Shown piece by piece: positions 48,601 through 63,700 of a DNA stretch of 64,000 nucleotides; the first letter of the stretch is position 1; each line of letters opens with the position of its first letter. A model generated the notes under the pieces. That model was not told the DNA's origin and made no database searches. It worked only from the letters and a program-made list of their open reading frames with translations. The position numbers and the translations under genes are program-made. The stretch covers positions 363,377 to 427,376 of the forward strand of contig NW_027506970.1 in NCBI RefSeq assembly GCF_052324685.1. The letters run 5' to 3'. Source of the DNA: Brachyhypopomus gauderio (Eukaryota; Chordata; Actinopteri; Gymnotiformes; Hypopomidae).

Positions 48601-51600
48601 ATTTAATAATTGTACAACCTAACCATCATAAACCTATCTTTTAACTGAGCCGCGCTGGGGCCTCATGGGTAATTTGCCTCGGTCCAATGGGGCATTCCCC
48701 ACTTACCCATGCGCCCCCGTGGCTGCGCTATTCATCTGTATTACGTTACGATAATGTACAATTATTTTAAATATGTCTGTAATTATGTGTGCTATTTAGT
48801 TTACCTTGCCCTGTGTCTGTTTATGTGACTGAAAAGTTTTATTTTGTAGATTAATAAAAGAATAATCAAAAGGAGGCCGTGCCCTTAGGCTATAGGCATT
48901 TTACCAAGGCAACGGGACAACAAATCAAGACAAAACAATTCGTTTTTCAAATTAAAGCGACACTCGTGCATTTTTGTTCATTTACAAATTAAATAGTGTT
49001 AACTTTCTAACCTCTAAAGTTTGTCATTTTGATAAAGTCTGTGCCTTTGTAATGAGTTTTGACATATACAAAACTGTTCTAAACAGGTATAGTGAGAATA
49101 CATTTCACATTTTCTTCTTTTTATAGAATGACCAATGATAATTATTATCGTTTTTGAAGTATACGTGTCCTGAGGACTGTTGTAAGATGACTGGATATAA
49201 TGTAATAAGAAATATAATTAGTGAACAGTATATGGACTATTCATGGGTTATTTATGGCTTTGTATGTAGACTTTATGGTCTCTTTGGATCAGGAACTTGT
49301 GAATGTTTGTCCTAGCCCAAACAGCTTGGTTTATGTGATGGAATTGCTTGAAAGATGTTGGAGGCTGTGATCTTGCTGAAGAGAGTTCATGTCTCTGGTG
49401 TGGTGTGCCCATGAGCTTTGGAGAAGTATCTTCTGTGTTGAGACATGGCTGCTTAGAGACATGGGCACGATTTTCAACACAGGTGGCTTTAAAAGTGTCA
49501 TGAAAGGTGCCAATCATTGTGATTGTAAAAATATGCTTGTGACTCTTTAGCGCATGAGAATGGTCAGTGGTATTGGAAGCCAAACTCTAAAGATGTTGCT
49601 GGAGAAATATGCTGCCCTTGCCACCTGTAAATAACGTTACCAGAGTGAAGCACCTGTGTGGTTCTAGACAGCTCACATGGGTTGTGAAGCAGGCGACTCT
49701 GAAGGTCACACAGCAGGAATTTGAATTCTTTAAGACTCTAGATTGTGGAATGGAAAGCATAACGGAAGTAGCCTAGCTGCACTACGGAAGAATGATAAGA
49801 ATAATGTATTGCAAAGACTAATCAGCTTAATAAATGATTAAACATGTGCATTTTGCTATATTTTGGTTTGCACTGGAGTAAAAGTTGGTAGACAAGTGCT
49901 TTCTTAAAAGGATGGCATACATCATTGTGGTGTGTGGAATATTGCAGCACACATGCTCTATATGCAGGAGCCTTTGCTGATATTCTACTTATGGACTACT
50001 CATGGGTTATGTATGGCTTTGTATGTAGACTTTATGGTCTCTTTGGATCAGGAACTTGTGAATGTTTGTCCTAGCCCAAACAGCTTGGTTTATGTGATGG
50101 AATTGCTTGAAAGATGTTGGAGGCTGTGATCTTGCTGAAGAGAGTTCATGTCTCTGGTGTGGTGTGCCCATGAGCTTTGGAGAAGTATCTTCTGTGTTGA
50201 GACATGGCTGCTTAGAGACATGGGCACGATTTTCAACACAGGTGGCTTTAAAAGTGTCATGAAAGGTGCCAATCATTGTGATTGTAAAAATATGCTTGTG
50301 ACTCTTTAGCGCATGAGAATGGTCAGTGGTATTGGAAGCCAAACTCTAAAGATGTTGCTGGAGAAATATGCTGCCCTTGCCACCTGTAAATAACGTTACC
50401 AGAGTGAAGCACCTGTGTGGTTCTAGACAGCTCACATGGGTTGTGAAGCAGGCGACTCTGAAGGTCACACAGCAGGAATTTGAATTCTTTAAGACTCTAG
50501 ATTGTGGAATGGAAAGCATAACGGAAGTAGCCTAGCTGCACTACGGAAGAATGATAAGAATAATGTATTGCAAAGACTAATCAGCTTAATAAATGATTAA
50601 ACATGTGCATTTTGCTATATTGTGGTTTGCACTGGAGTAAAAGTTGGTAGACAAGTGCTTTCTTAAAAGGATGGCATACATCATTGTGGTGTGTGGAATA
50701 TTGCAGCACACATGCTCTATATGCAGGAGCCTTTGCTGATATTCTACTTATGGACTACTCATGGGTTATGTATGGCTTTGTATGTAGACTTTATGGTCTC
50801 TTTGGATCAGGAACTTGTGAATGTTTGTCCTAGCCCAAACAGCTTGGTTTATGTGATGGAATTGCTTGAAAGATGTTGGAGGCTGTGATCTTGCTGAAGA
50901 GAGTTCATGTCTCTGGTGTGGTGTGCCCATGAGCTTTGGAGAAGTATCTTCTGTGTTGAGACATGGCTGCTTAGAGACATGGGCACGATTTTCAACACAG
51001 GTGGCTTTAAAAGTGTCATGAAAGGTGCCAATCATTGTGATTGTAAAAATATGCTTGTGACTCTTTAGCGCATGAGAATGGTCAGTGGTATTGGAAGCCA
51101 AACTCTAAAGATGTTGCTGGAGAAATATGCTGCCCTTGCCACCTGTAAATAACGTTACCAGAGTGAAGCACCTGTGTGGTTCTAGACAGCTCACATGGGT
51201 TGTGAAGCAGGCGACTCTGAAGGTCACACAGCAGGAATTTGAATTCTTTAAGACTCTAGATTGTGGAATGGAAAGCATAACGGAAGTAGCCTAGCTGCAC
51301 TACGGAAGAATGATAAGAATAATGTATTGCAAAGACTAATCAGCTTAATAAATGATTAAACATGTGCATTTTGCTCTATTGTGGTTTGCACTGGAGTAAA
51401 AGTTGATAGAGATATGGGTTCTTAAAAGAATAACAGACATAATTGTGGTTGGTGGAATATGGTAGCACACAGGGTAAACAAGTAGGAGCTTTTAATGATG
51501 TTGAATTTACCCATAAAACTCTTATATGAACAGGTGTTATGAGATGGCGACACACACATGGCGGGAGTGACAACGACTGTACAGTCACATAAACAGACAC

Positions 51601-52894
51601 AAGGCAAGCTAAACTAAATGATACTAACAATTACACACGTATTTAATAATTGTACAACCTAACCATCATAAAACTATCTTTTAACTGAGCCGCGCTGGGG
51701 CCTCATGGGTAATTTGCCTCGGTCCAATGGGGCATTCCCCACTTACCCATGCGCCCCCGTGGCTGCGCTATTCATCTGTATTACGTTACGATAATGTACA
51801 ATTATTTTAAATATGTCTGTAATTATGTGTGCCATTTAGTTTACCTTGCCCTGTGTCTGTTTATGTGACTGAAAAGTTTTATTTTGTAGATTAATAAAAG
51901 AATAATCAAAAGGAGGCCGTGCCCTTAGGCTATAGGCATTTTACCAAGGCAACGGGACAACAAATCAAGTCAAAACAATTAGTTTTTCAAATTAAAGCGA
52001 CACTCGTGCGTTTTTGTAAATCTACAAATTAAAAGTGAGACGGACTTGATTGTAGTCACTGGAAAACAGCTGCACACACGGTCGATATGTGAAAACTCCG
52101 CCTTTTATTTAAATTACACATAAAAGATATATAAGAACACGTCTAATGACATGGCGACACAAACATGGCGGGAGTGACAACGACTGTACAGTCACATAAA
52201 CAGACACAAGGCAAGCTAAACTAAATGATACTAACAATTACACACGTATTTAATAATTGTACAACCTAACCATCATAAACCTATCTTTTAACTGAGCCGC
52301 GCTGGGGCCTCATGGGTAATTTGCCTCGGTCCAATGGGGCATTCCCCACTTACCCATGCGCCCCCGTGGCTGCGCTATTCATCTGTATTACGTTACGATA
52401 ATGTACAATTATTTTAAATATGTCTGTAATTATGTGTGCTATTTAGTTTACCTTGCCCTGTGTCTGTTTATGTGACTGAAAAGTTTTATTTTGTAGATTA
52501 ATAAAAGAATAATCAAAAGGAGGCCGTGCCCTTAGGCTATAGGCATTTTACCAAGGCAACGGGACAACAAATCAAGACAAAACAATTCGTTTTTCAAATT
52601 AAAGCGACACTCGTGCATTTTTGTTCATTTACAAATTAAATAGTGTTAACTTTCTAACCTCTAAAGTTTGTCATTTTGATAAAGTCTGTGCCTTTGTAAT
52701 GAGTTTTGACATATACAAAACTGTTCTAAACAGGTATAGTGAGAATACATTTCACATTTTCTTCTTTTTATAGAATGACCAATGATAATTATTATCGTTT
52801 TTGAAGTATACGTGTCCTGAGGACTGTTGTAAGATGACTGGATATAATGTAATAAGAAATATAATTAGTGAACAGTATATGGACTATTCATGGG
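45601..52894. repeat. Higher-order duplication, 2 x 3647 bp
   Basis: 45601-49247 and 49248-52894 each consist of 759 + 759 + 2129 bp. They share ATATTTTGGTTTGC (about 46213, 49860) and TTTGCTCTATTG (about 47724, 51371). The first variant also recurs near 63694. Confidence 0.85.
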
Positions 52895-55800
52895 TTATTT
52901 ATGGCTTTGTATGTAGACTTTATGGTCTCTTTGGATCAGGAACTTGTGAATGTTTGTCCTAGCCCAAACAGCTTGGTTTATGTGATGGAATTGCTTGAAA
53001 GATGTTGGAGGCTGTGATCTTGCTGAAGAGAGTTCATGTCTCTGGTGTGGTGTGCCCATGAGCTTTGGAGAAGTATCTTCTGTGTTGAGACATGGCTGCT
53101 TAGAGACATGGGCACGATTTTCAACACAGGTGGCTTTAAAAGTGTCATGAAAGGTGCCAATCATTGTGATTGTAAAAATATGCTTGTGACTCTTTAGCGC
53201 ATGAGAATGGTCAGTGGTATTGGAAGCCAAACTCTAAAGATGTTGCTGGAGAAATATGCTGCCCTTGCCACCTGTAAATAACGTTACCAGAGTGAAGCAC
53301 CTGTGTGGTTCTAGACAGCTCACATGGGTTGTGAAGCAGGCGACTCTGAAGGTCACACAGCAGGAATTTGAATTCTTTAAGACTCTAGATTGTGGAATGG
53401 AAAGCATAACGGAAGTAGCCTAGCTGCACTACGGAAGAATGATAAGAATAATGTATTGCAAAGACTAATCAGCTTAATAAATGATTAAACATGTGCATTT
53501 TGCTATATTGTGGTTTGCACTGGAGTAAAAGTTGGTAGACAAGTGCTTTCTTAAAAGGATGGCATACATCATTGTGGTGTGTGGAATATTGCAGCACACA
53601 TGCTCTATATGCAGGAGCCTTTGCTGATATTCTACTTATGGACTACTCATGGGTTATGTATGGCTTTGTATGTAGACTTTATGGTCTCTTTGGATCAGGA
53701 ACTTGTGAATGTTTGTCCTAGCCCAAACAGCTTGGTTTATGTGATGGAATTGCTTGAAAGATGTTGGAGGCTGTGATCTTGCTGAAGAGAGTTCATGTCT
53801 CTGGTGTGGTGTGCCCATGAGCTTTGGAGAAGTATCTTCTGTGTTGAGACATGGCTGCTTAGAGACATGGGCACGATTTTCAACACAGGTGGCTTTAAAA
53901 GTGTCATGAAAGGTGCCAATCATTGTGATTGTAAAAATATGCTTGTGACTCTTTAGCGCATGAGAATGGTCAGTGGTATTGGAAGCCAAACTCTAAAGAT
54001 GTTGCTGGAGAAATATGCTGCCCTTGCCACCTGTAAATAACGTTACCAGAGTGAAGCACCTGTGTGGTTCTAGACAGCTCACATGGGTTGTGAAGCAGGC
54101 GACTCTGAAGGTCACACAGCAGGAATTTGAATTCTTTAAGACTCTAGATTGTGGAATGGAAAGCATAACGGAAGTAGCCTAGCTGCACTACGGAAGAATG
54201 ATAAGAATAATGTGTTGCAAAGACTAATCAGCTTAATAAATGATTAAACATGTGCATTTTGCTATATTGTGGTTTGCACTGGAGTAAAAGTTGATAGACA
54301 TATGGGTTCTTAAAAGAATAACAGACATAATTGAGGTTGGTGGAATATGGTAGCACACAGGGTAAACAAGTAGGAGCTTTTAATGATGTTGAATTTACCC
54401 ATAAAACTCTTATATGAACAGGTGTTATGAGATGGCGACACACACATGGCGGGAGTGACAACGACTGTACAGTCACATAAACAGACACAAGGCAAGCTAA
54501 ACTAAATGATACTAACAATTACACACGTATTTAATAATTGTACAACCTAACCATCATAAAACTATCTTTTAACTGAGCCGCGCTGGGGCCTCATGGGTAA
54601 TTTGCCTCGGTCCAATGGGGCATTCCCCACTTACCCATGCGCCCCCGTGGCTGCGCTATTCATCTGTATTACGTTACGATAATGTACAATTATTTTAAAT
54701 ATGTCTGTAATTATGTGTGCCATTTAGTTTACCTTGCCCTGTGTCTGTTTATGTGACTGAAAAGTTTTATTTTGTAGATTAATAAAAGAATAATCAAAAG
54801 GAGGCCGTGCCCTTAGGCTATAGGCATTTTACCAAGGCAACGGGACAACAAATCAAGTCAAAACAATTAGTTTTTCAAATTAAAGCGACACTCGTGCGTT
54901 TTTGTAAATCTACAAATTAAAAGTGAGACGGACTTGATTGTAGTCACTGGAAAACAGCTGCACACACGGTCGATATGTGAAAACTCCGCCTTTTATTTAA
55001 ATTACACATAAAAGATATATAAGAACACGTCTAATGACATGGCGACACAAACATGGCGGGAGTGACAACGACTGTACAGTCACATAAACAGACACAAGGC
55101 AAGCTAAACTAAATGATACTAACAATTACACACGTATTTAATAATTGTACAACCTAACCATCATAAACCTATCTTTTAACTGAGCCGCGCTGGGGCCTCA
55201 TGGGTAATTTGCCTCGGTCCAATGGGGCATGCCCCACTTACCCATGCGCCCCCGTGGCTGCGCTATTCATCTGTATTACGTTACGATAATGTACAATTAT
55301 TTTAAATATGTCTGTAATTATGTGTGCTATTTAGTTTACCTTGCCCTGTGTCTGTTTATGTGACTGAAAAGTTTTATTTTGTAGATTAATAAAAGAATAA
55401 TCAAAAGGAGGCCGTGCCCTTAGGCTATAGGCATTTTACCAAGGCAACGGGACAACAAATCAAGACAAAACAATTCGTTTTTCAAATTAAAGCGACACTC
55501 GTGCATTTTTGTTCATTTACAAATTAAATAGTGTTAACTTTCTAACCTCTAAAGTTTGTCATTTTGATAAAGTCTGTGCCTTTGTAATGAGTTTTGACAT
55601 ATACAAAACTGTTCTAAACAGGTATAGTGAGAATACATTTCACATTTTCTTCTTTTTATAGAATGACCAATGATAATTATTATCGTTTTTGAAGTATACG
55701 TGTCCTGAGGACTGTTGTAAGATGACTGGATATAATGTAATAAGAAATATAATTAGTGAACAGTATATGGACTATTCATGGGTTATTTATGGCTTTGTAT

Positions 55801-58800
55801 GTAGACTTTATGGTCTCTTTGGATCAGGAACTTGTGAATGTTTGTCCTAGCCCAAACAGCTTGGTTTATGTGATGGAATTGCTTGAAAGATGTTGGAGGC
55901 TGTGATCTTGCTGAAGAGAGTTCATGTCTCTGGTGTGGTGTGCCCATGAGCTTTGGAGAAGTATCTTCTGTGTTGAGACATGGCTGCTTAGAGACATGGG
56001 CACGATTTTCAACACAGGTGGCTTTAAAAGTGTCATGAAAGGTGCCAATCATTGTGATTGTAAAAATATGCTTGTGACTCTTTAGCGCATGAGAATGGTC
56101 AGTGGTATTGGAAGCCAAACTCTAAAGATGTTGCTGGAGAAATATGCTGCCCTTGCCACCTGTAAATAACGTTACCAGAGTGAAGCACCTGTGTGGTTCT
56201 AGACAGCTCACATGGGTTGTGAAGCAGGCGACTCTGAAGGTCACACAGCAGGAATTTGAATTCTTTAAGACTCTAGATTGTGGAATGGAAAGCATAACGG
56301 AAGTAGCCTAGCTGCACTACGGAAGAATGATAAGAATAATGTGTTGCAAAGACTAATCAGCTTAATAAATGATTAAACATGTGCATTTTGCTATATTGTG
56401 GTTTGCACTGGAGTAAAAGTTGATAGACATATGGGTTCTTAAAAGAATAACAGACATAATTGAGGTTGGTGGAATATGGTAGCACACAGGGTAAACAAGT
56501 AGGAGCTTTTAATGATGTTGAATTTACCCATAAAACTCTTATATGAACAGGTGTTATGAGATGGCGACACACACATGGCGGGAGTGACAACGACTGTACA
56601 GTCACATAAACAGACACAAGGCAAGCTAAACTAAATGATACTAACAATTACACACGTATTTAATAATTGTACAACCTAACCATCATAAAACTATCTTTTA
56701 ACTGAGCCGCGCTGGGGCCTCATGGGTAATTTGCCTCGGTCCAATGGGGCATTCCCCACTTACCCATGCGCCCCCGTGGCTGCGCTATTCATCTGTATTA
56801 CGTTACGATAATGTACAATTATTTTAAATATGTCTGTAATTATGTGTGCCATTTAGTTTACCTTGCCCTGTGTCTGTTTATGTTACTGAAATGTTTTATT
56901 TTGTAGATTATTAAAAGAATAATCAAAAGGAGGCCGTGCCCTTAGGCTATAGGCATTTTACCAAGGCAACGGGACAACAAATCAAGTCAAAACAATTAGT
57001 TTTTCAAATTAAAGCGACACTCGTGCGTTTTTGTAAATCTACAAATTAAAAGTGAGACGGACTTGATTGTAGTCACTGGAAAACAGCTGCACACACGGTC
57101 GATATGTGAAAACTCCGCCTTTTATTTAAATTACACATAAAAGATATATAAGAACACGTCTAATGACATGGCGACACAAACATGGCGGGAGTGACAACGA
57201 CTGTACAGTCACATAAACAGACACAAGGCAAGCTAAACTAAATGATACTAACAATTACACACGTATTTAATAATTGTACAACCTAACCATCATAAACCTA
57301 TCTTTTAACTGAGCCGCGCTGGGGCCTCATGGGTAATTTGCCTCGGTCCAATGGGGCATTCCCCACTTACCCATGCGCCCCCGTGGCTGCGCTATTCATC
57401 TGTATTACGTTACGATAATGTACAATTATTTTAAATATGTCTGTAATTATGTGTGCTATTTAGTTTACCTTGCCCTGTGTCTGTTTATGTGACTGAAAAG
57501 TTTTATTTTGTAGATTAATAAAAGAATAATCAAAAGGAGGCCGTGCCCTTAGGCTATAGGCATTTTACCAAGGCAACGGGACAACAAATCAAGACAAAAC
57601 AATTCGTTTTTCAAATTAAAGCGACACTCGTGCATTTTTGTTCATTTACAAATTAAATAGTGTTAACTTTCTAACCTCTAAAGTTTGTCATTTTGATAAA
57701 GTCTGTGCCTTTGTAATGAGTTTTGACATATACAAAACTGTTCTAAACAGGTATAGTGAGAATACATTTCACATTTTCTTCTTTTTATAGAATGACCAAT
57801 GATAATTATTATCGTTTTTGAAGTATACGTGTCCTGAGGACTGTTGTAAGATGACTGGATATAATGTAATAAGAAATATAATTAGTGAACAGTATATGGA
57901 CTATTCATGGGTTATTTATGGCTTTGTATGTAGACTTTATGGTCTCTTTGGATCAGGAACTTGTGAATGTTTGTCCTAGCCCAAACAGCTTGGTTTATGT
58001 GATGGAATTGCTTGAAAGATGTTGGAGGCTGTGATCTTGCTGAAGAGAGTTCATGTCTCTGGTGTGGTGTGCCCATGAGCTTTGGAGAAGTATCTTCTGT
58101 GTTGAGACATGGCTGCTTAGAGACATGGGCACGATTTTCAACACAGGTGGCTTTAAAAGTGTCATGAAAGGTGCCAATCATTGTGATTGTAAAAATATGC
58201 TTGTGACTCTTTAGCGCATGAGAATGGTCAGTGGTATTGGAAGCCAAACTCTAAAGATGTTGCTGGAGAAATATGCTGCCCTTGCCACCTGTAAATAACG
58301 TTACCAGAGTGAAGCACCTGTGTGGTTCTAGACAGCTCACATGGGTTGTGAAGCAGGCGACTCTGAAGGTCACACAGCAGGAATTTGAATTCTTTAAGAC
58401 TCTAGATTGTGGAATGGAAAGCATAACGGAAGTAGCCTAGCTGCATGACGGAAGAATGATAAGAATAATGTATTGCAAAGACTAATCAGCTTAATAAATG
58501 ATTAAACATGTGCATTTTGCTATATTGTGGTTTGCACTGGAGTAAAAGTTGGTAGACAAGTGCTTTCTTAAAAGGATGGCATACATCATTGTGGTGTGTG
58601 GAATATTGCAGCACACATGCTCTATATGCAGGAGCCTTTGCTGATATTCTACTTATGGACTACTCATGGGTTATGTATGGCTTTGTATGTAGACTTTATG
58701 GTCTCTTTGGATCAGGAACTTGTGAATGTTTGTCCTAGCCCAAACAGCTTGGTTTATGTGATGGAATTGCTTGAAAGATGTTGGAGGCTGTGATCTTGCT

Positions 58801-60799
58801 GAAGAGAGTTCATGTCTCTGGTGTGGTGTGCCCATGAGCTTTGGAGAAGTATCTTCTGTGTTGAGACATGGCTGCTTAGAGACATGGGCACGATTTTCAA
58901 CACAGGTGGCTTTAAAAGTGTCATGAAAGGTGCCAATCATTGTGATTGTAAAAATATGCTTGTGACTCTTTAGCGCATGAGAATGGTCAGTGGTATTGGA
59001 AGCCAAACTCTAAAGATGTTGCTGGAGAAATATGCTGCCCTTGCCACCTGTAAATAACGTTACCAGAGTGAAGCACCTGTGTGGTTCTAGACAGCTCACA
59101 TGGGTTGTGAAGCAGGCGACTCTGAAGGTCACACAGCAGGAATTTGAATTCTTTAAGACTCTAGATTGTGGAATGGAAAGCATAACGGAAGTAGCCTAGC
59201 TGCACTACGGAAGAATGATAAGAATAATGTGTTGCAAAGACTAATCAGCTTAATAAATGATTAAACATGTGCATTTTGCTATATTGTGGTTTGCACTGGA
59301 GTAAAAGTTGATAGACATATGGGTTCTTAAAAGAATAACAGACATAATTGAGGTTGGTGGAATATGGTAGCACACAGGGTAAACAAGTAGGAGCTTTTAA
59401 TGATGTTGAATTTACCCATAAAACTCTTATATGAACAGGTGTTATGAGATGGCGACACACACATGGCGGGAGTGACAACGACTGTACAGTCACATAAACA
59501 GACACAAGGCAAGCTAAACTAAATGATACTAACAATTACACACGTATTTAATAATTGTACAACCTAACCATCATAAAACTATCTTTTAACTGAGCCGCGC
59601 TGGGGCCTCATGGGTAATTTGCCTCGGTCCAATGGGGCATTCCCCACTTACCCATGCGCCCCCGTGGCTGCGCTATTCATCTGTATTACGTTACGATAAT
59701 GTACAATTATTTTAAATATGTCTGTAATTATGTGTGCCATTTAGTTTACCTTGCCCTGTGTCTGTTTATGTTACTGAAATGTTTTATTTTGTAGATTATT
59801 AAAAGAATAATCAAAAGGAGGCCGTGCCCTTAGGCTATAGGCATTTTACCAAGGCAACGGGACAACAAATCAAGTCAAAACAATTAGTTTTTCAAATTAA
59901 AGCGACACTCGTGCGTTTTTGTAAATCTACAAATTAAAAGTGAGACGGACTTGATTGTAGTCACTGGAAAACAGCTGCACACACGGTCGATATGTGAAAA
60001 CTCCGCCTTTTATTTAAATTACACATAAAAGATATATAAGAACACGTCTAATGACATGGCGACACAAACATGGCGGGAGTGACAACGACTGTACAGTCAC
60101 ATAAACAGACACAAGGCAAGCTAAACTAAATGATACTAACAATTACACACGTATTTAATAATTGTACAACCTAACCATCATAAACCTATCTTTTAACTGA
60201 GCCGCGCTGGGGCCTCATGGGTAATTTGCCTCGGTCCAATGGGGCATTCCCCACTTACCCATGCGCCCCCGTGGCTGCGCTATTCATCTGTATTACGTTA
60301 CGATAATGTACAATTATTTTAAATATGTCTGTAATTATGTGTGCTATTTAGTTTACCTTGCCCTGTGTCTGTTTATGTGACTGAAAAGTTTTATTTTGTA
60401 GATTAATAAAAGAATAATCAAAAGGAGGCCGTGCCCTTAGGCTATAGGCATTTTACCAAGGCAACGGGACAACAAATCAAGACAAAACAATTCGTTTTTC
60501 AAATTAAAGCGACACTCGTGCATTTTTGTTCATTTACAAATTAAATAGTGTTAACTTTCTAACCTCTAAAGTTTGTCATTTTGATAAAGTCTGTGCCTTT
60601 GTAATGAGTTTTGACATATACAAAACTGTTCTAAACAGGTATAGTGAGAATACATTTCACATTTTCTTCTTTTTATAGAATGACCAATGATAATTATTAT
60701 CGTTTTTGAAGTATACGTGTCCTGAGGACTGTTGTAAGATGACTGGATATAATGTAATAAGAAATATAATTAGTGAACAGTATATGGACTATTCATGGG
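52895..60799. repeat. Higher-order 2888-bp blocks around a 2129-bp unit
   Basis: 52895-55782 and 57912-60799 each consist of 759 + 2129 bp, separated by one 2129-bp unit (55783-57911). All four 'a' tails from 54330 on (54330, 56460, 59350, 62237) share ATTGAGGTTGG instead of ATTGTGGTTGG, marking a recently spread subfamily. Confidence 0.8.
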
Positions 60800-63700
60800 T
60801 TATTTATGGCTTTGTATGTAGACTTTATGGTCTCTTTGGATCAGGAACTTGTGAATGTTTGTCCTAGCCCAAACAGCTTGGTTTATGTGATGGAATTGCT
60901 TGAAAGATGTTGGAGGCTGTGATCTTGCTGAAGAGAGTTCATGTCTCTGGTGTGGTGTGCCCATGAGCTTTGGAGAAGTATCTTCTGTGTTGAGACATGG
61001 CTGCTTAGAGACATGGGCACGATTTTCAACACAGGTGGCTTTAAAAGTGTCATGAAAGGTGCCAATCATTGTGATTGTAAAAATATGCTTGTGACTCTTT
61101 AGCGCATGAGAATGGTCAGTGGTATTGGAAGCCAAACTCTAAAGATGTTGCTGGAGAAATATGCTGCCCTTGCCACCTGTAAATAACGTTACCAGAGTGA
61201 AGCACCTGTGTGGTTCTAGACAGCTCACATGGGTTGTGAAGCAGGCGACTCTGAAGGTCACACAGCAGGAATTTGAATTCTTTAAGACTCTAGATTGTGG
61301 AATGGAAAGCATAACGGAAGTAGCCTAGCTGCACTACGGAAGAATGATAAGAATAATGTATTGCAAAGACTAATCAGCTTAATAAATGATTAAACATGTG
61401 CATTTTGCTATATTGTGGTTTGCACTGGAGTAAAAGTTGGTAGACAAGTGCTTTCTTAAAAGGATGGCATACATCATTGTGGTGTGTGGAATATTGCAGC
61501 ACACATGCTCTATATGCAGGAGCCTTTGCTGATATTCTACTTATGGACTACTCATGGGTTATGTATGGCTTTGTATGTAGACTTTATGGTCTCTTTGGAT
61601 CAGGAACTTGTGAATGTTTGTCCTAGCCCAAACAGCTTGGTTTATGTGATGGAATTGCTTGAAAGATGTTGGAGGCTGTGATCTTGCTGAAGAGAGTTCA
61701 TGTCTCTGGTGTGGTGTGCCCATGAGCTTTGGAGAAGTATCTTCTGTGTTGAGACATGGCTGCTTAGAGACATGGGCACGATTTTCAACACAGGTGGCTT
61801 TAAAAGTGTCATGAAAGGTGCCAATCATTGTGATTGTAAAAATATGCTTGTGACTCTTTAGCGCATGAGAATGGTCAGTGGTATTGGAAGCCAAACTCTA
61901 AAGATGTTGCTGGAGAAATATGCTGCCCTTGCCACCTGTAAATAACGTTACCAGAGTGAAGCACCTGTGTGGTTCTAGACAGCTCACATGGGTTGTGAAG
62001 CAGGCGACTCTGAAGGTCACACAGCAGGAATTTGAATTCTTTAAGACTCTAGATTGTGGAATGGAAAGCATAACGGAAGTAGCCTAGCTGCACTACGGAA
62101 GAATGATAAGAATAATGTGTTGCAAAGACTAATCAGCTTAATAAATGATTAAACATGTGCATTTTGCTATATTGTGGTTTGCACTGGAGTAAAAGTTGAT
62201 AGACATATGGGTTCTTAAAAGAATAACAGACATAATTGAGGTTGGTGGAATATGGTAGCACACAGGGTAAACAAGTAGGAGCTTTTAATGATGTTGAATT
62301 TACCCATAAAACTCTTATATGAACAGGTGTTATGAGATGGCGACACACACATGGCGGGAGTGACAACGACTGTACAGTCACATAAACAGACACAAGGCAA
62401 GCTAAACTAAATGATACTAACAATTACACACGTATTTAATAATTGTACAACCTAACCATCATAAAACTATCTTTTAACTGAGCCGCGCTGGGGCCTCATG
62501 GGTAATTTGCCTCGGTCCAATGGGGCATTCCCCACTTACCCATGCGCCCCCGTGGCTGCGCTATTCATCTGTATTACGTTACGATAATGTACAATTATTT
62601 TAAATATGTCTGTAATTATGTGTGCTATTTAGTTTACCTTGCCCTGTGTCTGTTTATGTGACTGAAAAGTTTTATTTTGTAGATTAATAAAAGAATAATC
62701 AAAAGGAGGCCGTTGCCCTTAGGCTATAGGCATTTTACCAAGGCAACGGGACAACAAATCAAGACAAAACAATTCGTTTTTCAAATTAAAGCGACACTCG
62801 TGCATTTTTGTTCATTTACAAATTAAATAGTGTTAACTTTCTAACCTCTAAAGTTTGTCATTTTGATAAAGTCTGTGCCTTTGTAATGAGTTTTGACATA
62901 TACAAAACTGTTCTAAACAGGTATAGTGAGAATACATTTCACATTTTCTTCTTTTTATAGAATGACCAATGATAATTATTATCGTTTTTGAAGTATACGT
63001 GTCCTGAGGACTGTTGTAAGATGACTGGATATAATGTAATAAGAAATATAATTAGTGAACAGTATATGGACTATTCATGGGTTATTTATGGCTTTGTATG
63101 TAGACTTTATGGTCTCTTTGGATCAGGAACTTGTGAATGTTTGTCCTAGCCCAAACAGCTTGGTTTATGTGATGGAATTGCTTGAAAGATGTTGGAGGCT
63201 GTGATCTTGCTGAAGAGAGTTCATGTCTCTGGTGTGGTGTGCCCATGAGCTTTGGAGAAGTATCTTCTGTGTTGAGACATGGCTGCTTAGAGACATGGGC
63301 ACGATTTTCAACACAGGTGGCTTTAAAAGTGTCATGAAAGGTGCCAATCATTGTGATTGTAAAAATATGCTTGTGACTCTTTAGCGCATGAGAATGGTCA
63401 GTGGTATTGGAAGCCAAACTCTAAAGATGTTGCTGGAGAAATATGCTGCCCTTGCCACCTGTAAATAACGTTACCAGAGTGAAGCACCTGTGTGGTTCTA
63501 GACAGCTCACATGGGTTGTGAAGCAGGCGACTCTGAAGGTCACACAGCAGGAATTTGAATTCTTTAAGACTCTAGATTGTGGAATGGAAAGCATAACGGA
63601 AGTAGCCTAGCTGCACTACGGAAGAATGATAAGAATAATGTATTGCAAAGACTAATCAGCTTAATAAATGATTAAACATGTGCATTTTGCTATATTTTGG